From positions 186,001 to 250,000 of IMG/VR virus record IMGVR_UViG_3300028654_000001: DNA of 64,000 nucleotides, one strand, 5' to 3'. The notes under the pieces were generated by a model. That model saw only the letters and a program-made list of their open reading frames with translations, made no database searches and had not been told where the DNA came from. The DNA comes from a virus. Positions 48,866 through 56,775 of the stretch are shown here, in pieces. The position numbers and the translations under genes were made by a program. Within the stretch, counting starts at the first letter, position 1, and every line of letters starts with the position of its first letter.

Positions 48866-49114
48866 CTAATTTTTTGGCAAACTTCTAACTGGGAAGACCG
48901 TTAGTGCCGGCAAGTCTTTTGATTCAACCCATTCTTCAAAGGCTCGATATAATGCAGTAAACGCGATTGGAGAGGCTCGTTCTAGGGTCAACCGAATCCT
49001 GAGAACTTGAAGATCTTCAGTTGGTATCCAATTGCGACGAACTACTTGCTCAGCAAAGTCCCCAATTAGGTCAGTTCGATATCGTTGAACCGATAGCCAA
49101 GAGAGGAAGTTCAA
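48866..49114 (-). CDS. YozE-SAM-like small protein
   Basis: 82 residues. FLSWLSVQRYRTDLIGDFAEQVV followed by an Ala/Leu-rich helix and FEEWVES matches the YozE/SAM-like fold pattern (F..WL..Q..R.D.IGD.A.D). The role of that fold is unknown. Overlaps 49111-49821 by 4 nt. Confidence 0.68.
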   Translation of the reverse strand: MNFLSWLSVQRYRTDLIGDFAEQVVRRNWIPTEDLQVLRIRLTLERASPIAFTALYRAFEEWVESKDLPALTVFPVRSLPKN

Positions 49115-49821
49115 GCCTCGCCCCTTTTCGGCTCGGTTAGAGAAAAGATTCGTTCTCTATGAAGTTGGAAGATAGGCTTCACAGGGTCCTTCTTCGCCCC
49201 TTCATGATCTATCCAACGTAACCACTTTGCCTCATCTGATCTGAAACTAGTAGCACACCACTTAGCTAGAAGCTCAGCTGACCCGAAAGTTGTGGAAACT
49301 GGACGACCCTCAGGGGGTTCGAACTCCCAAAGCTGCCAAGCATCTCCAGACGGAGGTTCAATTGGTTGCCATTCTTCGTATAGGTTGATCCCTCTGTAGA
49401 GGCGCTGAACAGCTGGGTTCTGATTGGGGATTGTTTGAGTTCCTGCGCAGAGATCACACAAACCCCATACACCTCTTCGTCGAGCTCGGATCTCAATGAG
49501 GTAGGACCTAATCAATGGGGAGTCAGCTGACCAATTTCTATTCTGAAGTTTGGTAACTTCAGTCAAGTCCATTCCACTTTGCTTAGCTGCTACGAGTTCT
49601 AGTTTTGTAAGTCGACTAGCCCATTTCTTGAATGTGAAGTACAGTTTAGTACACTCTTCGTTCAGCCCAGTACCGTGACAGAGGGGACATGGAATTGGAC
49701 CAGGCCACGGGTTGATGTACCCGTTCCAAACCTGACCTATAGGCCAATCGAATTCAAATGGAACTCGTTTTATGAACCATCGCTGACTCACAACTGGCTT
49801 CAAATATAAGGGCTTTTTCAA
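49111..49821 (-). CDS. protein with DnaJ-type zinc finger
   Basis: 236 residues. PCPLCHGTGLN (about 44-54) and LCDLCAGTQ give the CxxCxGxG repeats of the DnaJ cysteine-rich domain. LYEEWQPIEPPSGDAWQLWEFEPPEGRPVSTTFGSAELLAKWCA is a conserved phage module found downstream of such fingers. First gene of the leftward operon. A J-domain gene lies far away at 63558. Confidence 0.78.
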   Translation of the reverse strand: MKKPLYLKPVVSQRWFIKRVPFEFDWPIGQVWNGYINPWPGPIPCPLCHGTGLNEECTKLYFTFKKWASRLTKLELVAAKQSGMDLTEVTKLQNRNWSADSPLIRSYLIEIRARRRGVWGLCDLCAGTQTIPNQNPAVQRLYRGINLYEEWQPIEPPSGDAWQLWEFEPPEGRPVSTTFGSAELLAKWCATSFRSDEAKWLRWIDHEGAKKDPVKPIFQLHRERIFSLTEPKRGEA

Positions 49822-49835
49822 TGAATACTGATCTC

Positions 49836-49841
49836 GGTGTA
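49836..49841 (+). promoter_or_regulatory. GGTGTA element
   Basis: Plus strand, 11 nt before a GTG at 49853 that opens a 59-codon ORF. Confidence 0.45.
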
Positions 49842-49852
49842 GTTAGCAGTAC

Positions 49853-50032
49853 GTGAGAACCTTCTCAAATTATACCAACCCTATAATTGTAGCCAAGTGT
49901 AACCTTAGGTACTACCTAATCTGTCGCTTAGGGTTCCGGCCTGTGTCTATGAGAATACAGGGTGTAAGTTTTGTTAGCAGCCTAATTGAGCAAGAGGCTG
50001 AATCGGTGATCTTTAATAAGTTCTATCAGTAG
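49853..50032 (+). CDS. 59-residue ORF predicted from GGTGTA
   Basis: GTG 49853 to TAG 50030-50032: RTFSNYTNPIIVAKCNLRYY, then LICRLGFRPVSMRIQGVSF, then SLIEQEAESVIFNKFYQ. The start lies at the canonical distance from GGTGTA in what otherwise seems a noncoding gap. It is below common length cut-offs. A terminator-like structure follows at 50087-50149. No homology recognised, so moderate confidence. Confidence 0.45.
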   Translation: MRTFSNYTNPIIVAKCNLRYYLICRLGFRPVSMRIQGVSFVSSLIEQEAESVIFNKFYQ

Positions 50033-50086
50033 CAATTACTAACTGAATATGATGACTTCCCACTGGTGGCTTGTTAGATCTATCTA

Positions 50087-50149
50087 TAATTAGGCTTGGT
50101 GCTCTAGTGAGTTAGGTTGACCAAAGGTCAGGGGGCCTAATTACTTTTT
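50087..50149 (+). terminator. terminator-like structure
   Basis: TAATTAGGC (50087-50095) pairs with GCCTAATTA (50135-50143), enclosing an inner TGACC/GGTCA hairpin (50118-50130), and CTTTTT follows at 50144-50149. It could end the 59-codon gene or be a small RNA with its own terminator. Confidence 0.5.
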
Positions 50150-50151
50150 GA

Positions 50152-50302
50152 TTGACTGCAGCTATTATGTGACTATCGTGCAGGACTATTTCAAGGAGGG
50201 CTGAACATATCCAGATAACTGCTCCGAATCCCTTTATTCTATGGAACTAACCAGTGTGGCTCTCACCGAGATGGGGGGCTACCTGAAAAAGGAGTCAATG
50301 CC
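50152..50302 (+). other. leader of lysozyme-like gene
   Basis: TTGACT (50152-50157), 16 nt, TATCGT (50174-50179) resembles a host sigma-70 promoter, about 120 nt before the gene. A good AAGGAGG (about 50191) has no start codon after it. A 24-codon ORF (ATG 50241 to 50315) overlaps the downstream start. No other gene is seen. Confidence 0.4.
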
Positions 50303-51100
50303 TTGGAACAGGTAATTGCTTGGATCGTATCACTCATCACCTCTGTGGCCCCAGTGGGTCGAAAACAATTCATCCCTGAAGCTACAGAAAGCACCGAAGA
50401 AACCGAAGCCCGCTACTATTCGATTGCCTCCGATGCAATGAGTGTGGCTTATGATCCACAAGAAAAACCGCTGTTTTCAGGCAGTCACGGTAGGGCCCGT
50501 ACAATTACGGTTCTGCTAGCGACAGACCTGTATGAGAGCTCATTCAGGAAAGATGTAGACTTCGGTCTCGGAAAGCTTTCCAAGGGCGACGGTGGTAAGT
50601 CATGGTGCTTGAATCAAATTAACCTTGGCAAAGCTGATGCAGAAGGGAACACTCCGTACAGAATCATCGTCACTGTTGGGGGTGGGTACAAGTTCACAAC
50701 AAAACCTGACGAAGGTTGGAGTGGAACTGACTTAGTACAAGATCGTAAAAAGTGTTTCTACGCAGCTCTAGCTATCATCAGGTCCTCGTTTGCTGCTACC
50801 TCCAGTTTACCACTTGAGGATAGATTGAAGGTTTACGCAAGTGGCAGTCTTGACAAGGGTGAGGAAGCTAGCCGTCGTAGAATGGGTTTAGCTATGAGGT
50901 GGATGACGGTAAAAGCACCAAACTTCCGTGATGCTGATGTGCTTCAGTGGGTTGAGTCACAGCAAGATCAAGATAACCAGCCAAGTGGTATCGACATGAA
51001 CTTGCCAGTAGCGGAGATCACAAGGCACCCTATGCTCGTAGCCACTGGCGTGTACATGGCAGTCCCTCGGTTACCATCATTTGGCGGTACGGCTCTGTAG
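50303..51100 (+). CDS. lysozyme-like hypothetical protein
   Basis: 265 residues from TTG 50303, chosen because AAGGAG lies 8 nt upstream and no ATG or GTG is available nearby. The region from LATDLYESSFRKDVDFGLGK through GDGGKSWCLNQINLG to GWSGTDLVQDRKKCFYAALAIIRSSF, ending LKVYASGSLDKGEEASRRRMGLAMRWM, fits phage transglycosylase-like proteins (catalytic Glu in YESSF, W-C-L-x-Q). An N-terminal hydrophobic stretch (VIAWIVSLITSVAPV) could be a signal. Probably cell-wall acting. Confidence 0.6.
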   Translation: MEQVIAWIVSLITSVAPVGRKQFIPEATESTEETEARYYSIASDAMSVAYDPQEKPLFSGSHGRARTITVLLATDLYESSFRKDVDFGLGKLSKGDGGKSWCLNQINLGKADAEGNTPYRIIVTVGGGYKFTTKPDEGWSGTDLVQDRKKCFYAALAIIRSSFAATSSLPLEDRLKVYASGSLDKGEEASRRRMGLAMRWMTVKAPNFRDADVLQWVESQQDQDNQPSGIDMNLPVAEITRHPMLVATGVYMAVPRLPSFGGTAL

Positions 51101-51141
51101 TAGTGATTCCTTTTATCTGCAAGTCCGATAGGAGAACTTCA

Positions 51142-51654
51142 ATGGCTATGCCGAGTCAGGAACTGTCAGAACTAAAGTCTAGAGTACTCGTTGCAGTACG
51201 AACTGGAACCAACATTGCTCGAGTATCGGACTACCTCATCAGTCTCATTCGAGAAGCTGGATCCTCCTTACCAGAGCGGCCAAAGAGCGATACTGACACT
51301 GAGTACTTGTACTCAGTAATCATTGCAATCGAGTCGAAGAGGAAGAATCAAGAGTTATCACAGGTTCAGGTGACAGAAGATCCTGAGCCAACCATTGTAG
51401 AAGATGTAGCTCCTGTCATCCCAGAACCTATCAAGGCGACAGAATCTGAAGATGTTACTGTCACTCCAGAACCTATCGAACTGGAAGAGACTCCTGTTGC
51501 CTCAGAGATCACAACAGTAGAAGAACTGGACTCAGCAGAAGTTAATCCAACTGACAACAAAGAAGCGGTGGAGTTAGCTCCAGAACACTCCGAAAGTACC
51601 CACAAGACCAAGGGTGGGAAACAACCTAAGAAGAATAAGAAGCAACTCTCTTAG
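51142..51654 (+). CDS. acidic low-complexity protein
   Basis: 170 residues from ATG 51142, with AGGAG at a good distance; a GTG at 51103 is possible. The middle is a Pro/Glu/Val repeat region (PEPTIVEDVAPVIPEPIKA, VTPEPIELEETPVAS), and the C-terminus is very basic (KGGKQPKKNKKQLS). Probably extended and disordered; may bind a partner by charge. Confidence 0.6.
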   Translation: MAMPSQELSELKSRVLVAVRTGTNIARVSDYLISLIREAGSSLPERPKSDTDTEYLYSVIIAIESKRKNQELSQVQVTEDPEPTIVEDVAPVIPEPIKATESEDVTVTPEPIELEETPVASEITTVEELDSAEVNPTDNKEAVELAPEHSESTHKTKGGKQPKKNKKQLS

Positions 51655-52379
51655 GCTACTGTCTCAGCCCCATTCGAATCATCTTCAATGTTGAATGGGG
51701 CTTGGATCACATCATCAAGACTCTGATCCATTGTGAGTGCTACCAAGTTTGAGATCCGAGTCTTCTGATCATCGGTTAGTTCTGGAGGAGTCGTATAGTC
51801 CACATTCAATTGCGAAATGGTGTGGAACACCGATGTTAGGGTCTTAGTATAGGCCAACTCATCGGCCGTATAGTATCCTTGGGAACGCAGTAGGTGAGAG
51901 AACTGAGCTGGATCACCAGTAAGCACCGCTGGCCATGACCTAGCAAACCGCTTGTTGAGTAACCCTATGTAGTCGACAGCCCCATCAACTAGAGTGTTGA
52001 AGGCCCTAAATCGACATCCTGGGTGCTTTGGGTAGAACCAGATGATGGACGTCCCATCACCACGATCCTGAGTCACCCTGGCAGTAGCAGGGGCCGCAGT
52101 GGCCATTGCATGAGCTGTGGCTGTCTTCAGAATCTCGTTGCAGGCAAAGTAGCAATAGTCGTGGCCATCCCCCTCGACCGACTTCACATTTCCGAAATTA
52201 AAATTCCACATTGCCTTACACCAGCCAGTTTCCAAAGCAACCTGGCTAGCTAACACCCAAACGGACTCTTTTTTTGGGACTTCTCCAAACAAGTGAATCC
52301 AAGCCTCGTACAGAGCTCGAATAAACAGTTCTTTGCTGACAGGAGTCTTCTCGGCAATGAGTTCGGAGGGCATACCCAA
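51651..52379 (-). CDS. glucosaminidase / lysozyme-like endolysin candidate
   Basis: 242 residues. ELFIRALYEAWIHLFGEVPKKESVWVLASQVALETGWCKAMWNFNFGNVK (catalytic Glu in ALETGW), FRAFNTLVDGAVDYIGLLNKRF, then LLRSQGYYTADELAYTKTLTSVF, follow the FlgJ-type N-acetylglucosaminidase fold. No signal peptide, so it would need a holin or act in the virion. Next to two other possible lysis genes. Confidence 0.8.
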   Translation of the reverse strand: MGMPSELIAEKTPVSKELFIRALYEAWIHLFGEVPKKESVWVLASQVALETGWCKAMWNFNFGNVKSVEGDGHDYCYFACNEILKTATAHAMATAAPATARVTQDRGDGTSIIWFYPKHPGCRFRAFNTLVDGAVDYIGLLNKRFARSWPAVLTGDPAQFSHLLRSQGYYTADELAYTKTLTSVFHTISQLNVDYTTPPELTDDQKTRISNLVALTMDQSLDDVIQAPFNIEDDSNGAETVA

Positions 52380-52410
52380 GAGCGGGTATAGATAGACTAC
52401 CTATCGGTTT

Positions 52411-52435
52411 GACATAAGAGAGGCCCTCTTATGTC
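52411..52435 (+). promoter_or_regulatory. hairpin overlapping the start codon of the broken ORF
   Basis: GACATAAGAG (52411-52420) pairs perfectly with CTCTTATGTC (52426-52435), whose ATG is the start at 52431. The stem would hide the initiation codon. It may be a translational control element or a terminator for the preceding region. Confidence 0.5.
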
Positions 52436-52934
52436 AAATTCAAGTGACACCTTCGTTACACTAGTCAAAAAGTACGTTGGCTGCTCGCTTCACGTACGGA
52501 AGGACGACCTTGCAACTTTAGTATGTCGAGGGGTGGATGACCCGGATTAATCGGTTCTCATCAAGACGAACTGTGGTATGTTCGCCTTAGGAGTCATGCA
52601 TGAAGCTGGGGTTGTTCATGACTTACTAGGCCAAAAGTACAAGTCAGGAATGGCCATCTCCTGGGTACGAACCATCGGCAAAGACTTGAAGGCTCTCAAC
52701 AAGTATGTCAGTGGTACAGCCCTCAAGGCTGGGTGTCTGATGCACTACTACACACCCGGGAAAAATGACAACCACGTTGAGTGGCTCCTCTCGGACATGG
52801 ATGACCAGGGTTGTGCTGAGCATGGAGGTGGTGGTAGGACCGACAACGCTATCACCACCGGAGAAGGTGACGTACTCGTCAACTACGGGAGGGCTCTTCA
52901 GGAGTGGTTAGATCCGGACATGCTACTCCCGTAG
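52431..52934 (+). pseudogene. peptidase-like ORF interrupted by in-frame TAA
   Basis: ATG 52431 opens MSNSSDTFVTLVKKYVG, CSLHVRKDDLATLVCRGVDDPD, then TAA at 52548-52550. The same frame continues SVLIKTNCGMFALGVMHEAGV to 52934 with no further stop. The TNCGMFALGV part with Cys looks like the catalytic segment of phage cell-wall cysteine peptidases, and LMHYYTPGKNDNHVEWLL may hold the His. It is a nonsense mutation, a reassembly error or readthrough. An internal start at 52578 would give 118 residues lacking the N-terminus. Confidence 0.55.
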
Positions 52935-53121
52935 CCTCAACTCTAGCTCGGGCCTCCCTCATCCTTGGTAGCAGGTAGTCTTCAACATAAGTTGCTACGA
53001 AGTTCACAAGCAACAGCCCGGAGACCCAAAGCTCTTGCCCTTTACTGTTGACGATCTGGACCTCTCCAGACAAGTCAGAGTTGTAGTTGATGTGACCATC
53101 TGGATGCTCGAAGTGATGCAC
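52879..53121 (-). CDS. small hypothetical protein
   Basis: 80 residues from GTG 53121 (MHHFEHPDGHINYNSDLSG). GEVQIVNSKGQELWVSGLLLVNFVATYVEDYLLPRM is a strand-helix pattern, with a disordered C-terminus. Convergent with the interrupted peptidase-like ORF, overlapping by 56 nt. Confidence 0.55.
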   Translation of the reverse strand: MHHFEHPDGHINYNSDLSGEVQIVNSKGQELWVSGLLLVNFVATYVEDYLLPRMREARARVEATGVACPDLTTPEEPSRS

Positions 53122-53138
53122 TTTTAGAACCCCTCAAG

Positions 53139-54278
53139 TTAGGAAGCGGTCTTGTACCGCTTCCCCTCTCGGATATCGGTTGAGCTGATATCAAAGTCAC
53201 ATTGAAGTCTATGACACCTGAGGTTTGGTGGACAGGGAAAGTCCATCAAGGTCTTCATAACCCCGTCCAATCGACGGTCAGCTATAGTCAGACCTGTACA
53301 AGTTTCTGTGAAGATCTTGGCCTGCTCCTCGATAGTGATCCCCCATCGTTTAGCATCAAAAAGAGTTTCTAAGCTATCGGCACCCAAGAGGATCTCTATT
53401 CCAGGGAGATGTTTTGCCTTGTCCACATAGTAAGGGGCGCCCCAAGTTATGTAGACATTCCTACCCTGCAGCATCTTGGCTCGCTTGAGGATGTCCCAAG
53501 GCTTGAGAGGATTCTTGTGCGGGGGCTCGGCTTCCAGGGTGAAGGCAACAGGGCCTCCTACCTGGTCAATGTACCCGTCAGCCAGACCAAAGTGCCCAAA
53601 GTGTGGTGGGTTGAAAGATCCCGGAAGCAAGGCCCCGCGCCTCCGATACTCATCCTTGGGAAACTCCAGGAGTCTCTTGCCTGTACTCGAGAAGTAAGGT
53701 CGGCGACGAAGTCGTTCTTCAGACAGGACTTCAGCCCTACCATTGCGGAACTCTTCGATGCACCCCTCAGGTAGGTCTAGGCCAGTGATGAAAGTATTGG
53801 TGGCATCCTTGATGGAACTGATCAGGAGAGCGTTACAGATCTGACCGTCCAGGTGCCTTCTTTCGGCTCCAACTCCCTTAACCAGCTTGACATAGGTCAA
53901 GGTAGCTTTGTACTCTTGGAAGGTTGCCACGAAGATTCGGTGGTCTCCCTTATGGGCTGTAGTGCTCGCTGTGACCGCACAGACTCCGATCCCAATAGCT
54001 GGGGCCCCTTCATATTGGTACGCTCTGTAGAAGGCATCCATAGCGAAGTCCATGGCCGTCCCTTCGTTGGCATAACCGTCTGGAGAGAACCCAAGAAAGT
54101 TGTCAATGTCCTCCTTGGCATACGGCATATGACAACCAACTAGTACATCTGAGACCCCCGGTACATCCCAAATGTGACCAAAAGTCCCGGCACCCGCCAT
54201 ACCGGCAATGCAGAGCCGTACTTTCTTGGTTGGAAGGAAGTCTACTGAATCAAGTGATTGTAGTTGGGGTAGTGGCAT
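53139..54278 (-). CDS. nadD: CinA/PncC-like domain fused to NMN adenylyltransferase
   Basis: 379 residues. Residues 1-170 resemble the CinA/PncC nicotinamide-mononucleotide deamidase fold (IAGMAGAGTFGHIWDVPGVSDVLVGCHMPY; AIGIGVCAVTAS; KGDHRIFVATF). From about 216, GSFNPPHFGH (HxGH), LLGADSLETLFDAKRW and ISSTDIREGKR (S-S-T-x-x-R) are clear NadD/NMNAT motifs. It would make NAD or its deamido form. Same neighbourhood as NAMPT at 58054 and NrtR-like Nudix at 59452. Confidence 0.85.
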   Translation of the reverse strand: MPLPQLQSLDSVDFLPTKKVRLCIAGMAGAGTFGHIWDVPGVSDVLVGCHMPYAKEDIDNFLGFSPDGYANEGTAMDFAMDAFYRAYQYEGAPAIGIGVCAVTASTTAHKGDHRIFVATFQEYKATLTYVKLVKGVGAERRHLDGQICNALLISSIKDATNTFITGLDLPEGCIEEFRNGRAEVLSEERLRRRPYFSSTGKRLLEFPKDEYRRRGALLPGSFNPPHFGHFGLADGYIDQVGGPVAFTLEAEPPHKNPLKPWDILKRAKMLQGRNVYITWGAPYYVDKAKHLPGIEILLGADSLETLFDAKRWGITIEEQAKIFTETCTGLTIADRRLDGVMKTLMDFPCPPNLRCHRLQCDFDISSTDIREGKRYKTAS

Positions 54279-54282
54279 ACTT

Positions 54283-55326
54283 TCAGCTTCCTGCTGCTAC
54301 GAGTTTAGGTTCAGCATTCTTCCTCAAAAGACTGCAAAAAGAACCTGGTACCTCAAATGGCCTGAAGGTAGGCTTCCCGACGAGGCTCTTGAGCAGGTTG
54401 TCAAAAGCCTCGTGAACATCATCTGCCTTGGAGGGCCTCATTCTTCTCTCTGGGTTCAGACAGATCTTGAGTAGGTTTTGGATCTCTCGGGGTACCGCAT
54501 CAGGCATCTCGTTGGTTTTAACGTCTCCGCCGAGAATAGCAACCATACACTTGACGGCCATATAGATGTCGGTCGCTTCCGAAGCTTCCTTTTTTTCTGG
54601 TACCTCAGGCGGGTAGTAGTCAGCATACCTAGTGATGAGTACGCGAATTCTGGTCATACCAGAGTAGATTGAATCAGCGGGATCAGGCTCGCCAACGGGT
54701 CTACTCCCATGAGGAGTGTCCTCTAGTGCCCGCTCTCTAGTAGAGGCCGAGTAGCACCAATCGATGAGCTTGGCGCCGTGGTTCTGACCAAACAACAGGA
54801 TGTGAGGGGGGAGAACTGCCCCATGCAGGAAACCATTCTTGTGCGCCCACCATAGGCCAACCAGGGTTCTCTTGAACATCCAAGCCATGTCCCGATAGTC
54901 AATCCCTTTTGGGTAGGCTCTAAGAACATCATCAATGGTGAAGTAGTCGGGTATCAATGAAAGGATGTTCCCCCTCTGTCCCCGAGAGTCAAACCCTCCG
55001 TAGCTAGTTGGATAGTAGAGGTTGAACTTGGACCAATCCGGATCCGTTGATGTTAGTCCATTCAGGACTTGGCTCTCCCTGATCAATAAATCGTTGTTAC
55101 TTGGATCCGAGCAGATCCTAACGATGACCGGAACCTCAACCACATCATCATCGTCATCCTCTAGAATGTGATCAAAGCGAGTCCGAGGCCCTGCGTGCTT
55201 GACAGGAGTTTTTGGAGCTGGGTTCTCATCCTTGTAAGTCCCCTGGTAAAGGTTGCAGAGATCACCCTCCATCAACCGAGCCCCAAACGTCACGCTCTTC
55301 TTGTCACCAAGAGCTAGCGTCGGCAT
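54283..55326 (-). CDS. protein-kinase-like pseudokinase with TRFDH motif
   Basis: 347 residues. WWAHKNGFLHGAVLPPHILLFG (about 155-176) is the HRD-loop region, but the Asp of HRD/KxxN is lost (HGAVLPPH); KLIDWCYSAST replaces DFG with DWC; the C-lobe helices and ATDIYMAVKCMVAIL are kept. The N-lobe contains RTRFDHILEDDDDDVVEV (about 48-65). Probably catalytically dead or much altered. Overlaps the start of purA by 13 nt. Confidence 0.72.
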   Translation of the reverse strand: MPTLALGDKKSVTFGARLMEGDLCNLYQGTYKDENPAPKTPVKHAGPRTRFDHILEDDDDDVVEVPVIVRICSDPSNNDLLIRESQVLNGLTSTDPDWSKFNLYYPTSYGGFDSRGQRGNILSLIPDYFTIDDVLRAYPKGIDYRDMAWMFKRTLVGLWWAHKNGFLHGAVLPPHILLFGQNHGAKLIDWCYSASTRERALEDTPHGSRPVGEPDPADSIYSGMTRIRVLITRYADYYPPEVPEKKEASEATDIYMAVKCMVAILGGDVKTNEMPDAVPREIQNLLKICLNPERRMRPSKADDVHEAFDNLLKSLVGKPTFRPFEVPGSFCSLLRKNAEPKLVAAGS

Positions 55327-56693
55327 GTTAGTTCTTTGTCATCAGCGGTTGACCCATACGAGAAAATAGTGACAGGAGCTCTCATAGTTTTAGTTATTCC
55401 AGATATTAGACGATCTGTATTCTTAAGGGTAGTGAAAACTGGCTCAGCATAGATATCTAAGAAGTGAGAGTAGGGGATCCCATCCTTATCGAAGTACTTT
55501 TTGAGGTATTGGTAGGCTTCCCAAGTATTTGCGTCGAGGAGTATCTTGTAGAAAGGCTTGGTCGAACAGTCGTACCGTAAGCAGACTTTTTGTGGGCCGT
55601 GGATGTGGTCGAGGTGATTGAGGGCTATCTCATCCAACCCACCAAGAACTTCGCGGGCGTATCTGGCCATAACGAAGTCGTAGTAACCTACCCGGAAGGC
55701 ACCTTGCCACTCTCCTTGAGTGTTATGCTCTACTAATCTGGCATCTGGGTCCTCCGATGGGAAGGGTCCAGTCCCGTGCCGCGTAAGATAGGTTCGAGTA
55801 ACCCACATCCTGGTCACCTTTCCAGAGAACCCCTTGAGTAGTTCTAGGGCGTTGTGGAAAGTGCAGTTGCTCCAAGTAGAGTGAGGGTGGAACCCGTACT
55901 CCTCGTCCAGAAGTACTCCTTGAGCCCCCTCGAATAGGGTGACCCCTGATTCGAGAGCCTTGGTTAGGTAGTCTTGGTTGACTACCCTGACCCCTGCCTT
56001 GTCGATTAGGTGGTAGTAGTTCTCCATGAAGTACTCGACCAAAGTTCTGTCCCTGAGCATGTCATATTCGAACATGAGCCTTCGAGTCATATCCACGGAT
56101 AACTCAACGGGTAGGTCGTCCAAAAGGGGGGTCGTCTCCTCCAACTTTCTCTGACGAATAACTTCAAGTTTGTCCTTGATGACTGATGGCTTTCGGAAGT
56201 CCCTCATCCGAATAGCACCCTCCGGATCTTGTATTGAGTCTGAGACAGTTTCCCCAATACCCATGCCACATGACCCGTGGCGCCCAAACCCAACACTCTT
56301 ACAGGTAAAGAGAGCCTCTCGGTGCAGCTCTCGAAGGCGGTTAGTCGCCATGTGGAAAGGAGTGGTGACTAGGGCCATCTCATCAATGGCCAACCTTTGG
56401 TAGGCGTCGGTCACCCCAAGAGTTTCAAGGTGCTCCTCTTCGTATTGGAGAAGAAGCGGGTTCACCACCATGTAACGGCTAAGGTAAGTCTCCGCGCCGG
56501 CAAGAGTACCCGAACTAAACTGGGAAAAACAATGAGTTTTACCGTCTCTTAGGACTACATGATGGGCAGCTTGAGCACCACCATTAAAACGAACTACAGT
56601 GTGAGACCCCTCCCTACGAGTAAGGTAGTCTACTACACTACCCTTCCCTTCGTCCCCAAACCCCAATCCAACAACGATCCATACCTTAGCCAT
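55314..56693 (-). CDS. purA: adenylosuccinate synthetase-like enzyme
   Basis: Couples IMP and aspartate in AMP synthesis. 459 residues. GLGFGDEGKGSVVDYLTR (9-26) keeps the catalytic Asp of GDEGKG, and GMGIGETVSDS, LFEGAQGVLLDEEYG and VTRTYLTRHGTGPFP follow PurA motifs. But NNAGHT is replaced by GGAQAAHHVV, so substrate may differ. A PurZ role (2-aminoadenine) is less likely because the Asp is intact, but it cannot be excluded. Leftward gene, followed by the pseudokinase. Confidence 0.82.
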   Translation of the reverse strand: MAKVWIVVGLGFGDEGKGSVVDYLTRREGSHTVVRFNGGAQAAHHVVLRDGKTHCFSQFSSGTLAGAETYLSRYMVVNPLLLQYEEEHLETLGVTDAYQRLAIDEMALVTTPFHMATNRLRELHREALFTCKSVGFGRHGSCGMGIGETVSDSIQDPEGAIRMRDFRKPSVIKDKLEVIRQRKLEETTPLLDDLPVELSVDMTRRLMFEYDMLRDRTLVEYFMENYYHLIDKAGVRVVNQDYLTKALESGVTLFEGAQGVLLDEEYGFHPHSTWSNCTFHNALELLKGFSGKVTRMWVTRTYLTRHGTGPFPSEDPDARLVEHNTQGEWQGAFRVGYYDFVMARYAREVLGGLDEIALNHLDHIHGPQKVCLRYDCSTKPFYKILLDANTWEAYQYLKKYFDKDGIPYSHFLDIYAEPVFTTLKNTDRLISGITKTMRAPVTIFSYGSTADDKELTCRR

Positions 56694-56725
56694 GGAATTT
56701 CACCGAAGTGCTTCAAATAAATGAG

Positions 56726-56761
56726 CAGTAGTTCGATATAAAGAGAAATACCGAACTACTG
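56726..56761. terminator. perfect 10-bp inverted repeat
   Basis: CAGTAGTTCG (56726-56735) pairs with CGAACTACTG (56752-56761), between the vWA gene stop and the purA start on the minus strand. Continuing leftward the minus strand reads CTCATTTATTTG, a weak U-tract. A terminator or purA leader hairpin. Confidence 0.5.
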
Positions 56762-56775
56762 TTATGTTATGCAAA

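Noticed and set aside
55314-56693. PurZ (2-aminoadenine) assignment
   Set aside because: The GDEGKG Asp typical of PurA is intact and no DNA polymerase or other Z-cluster gene is nearby.
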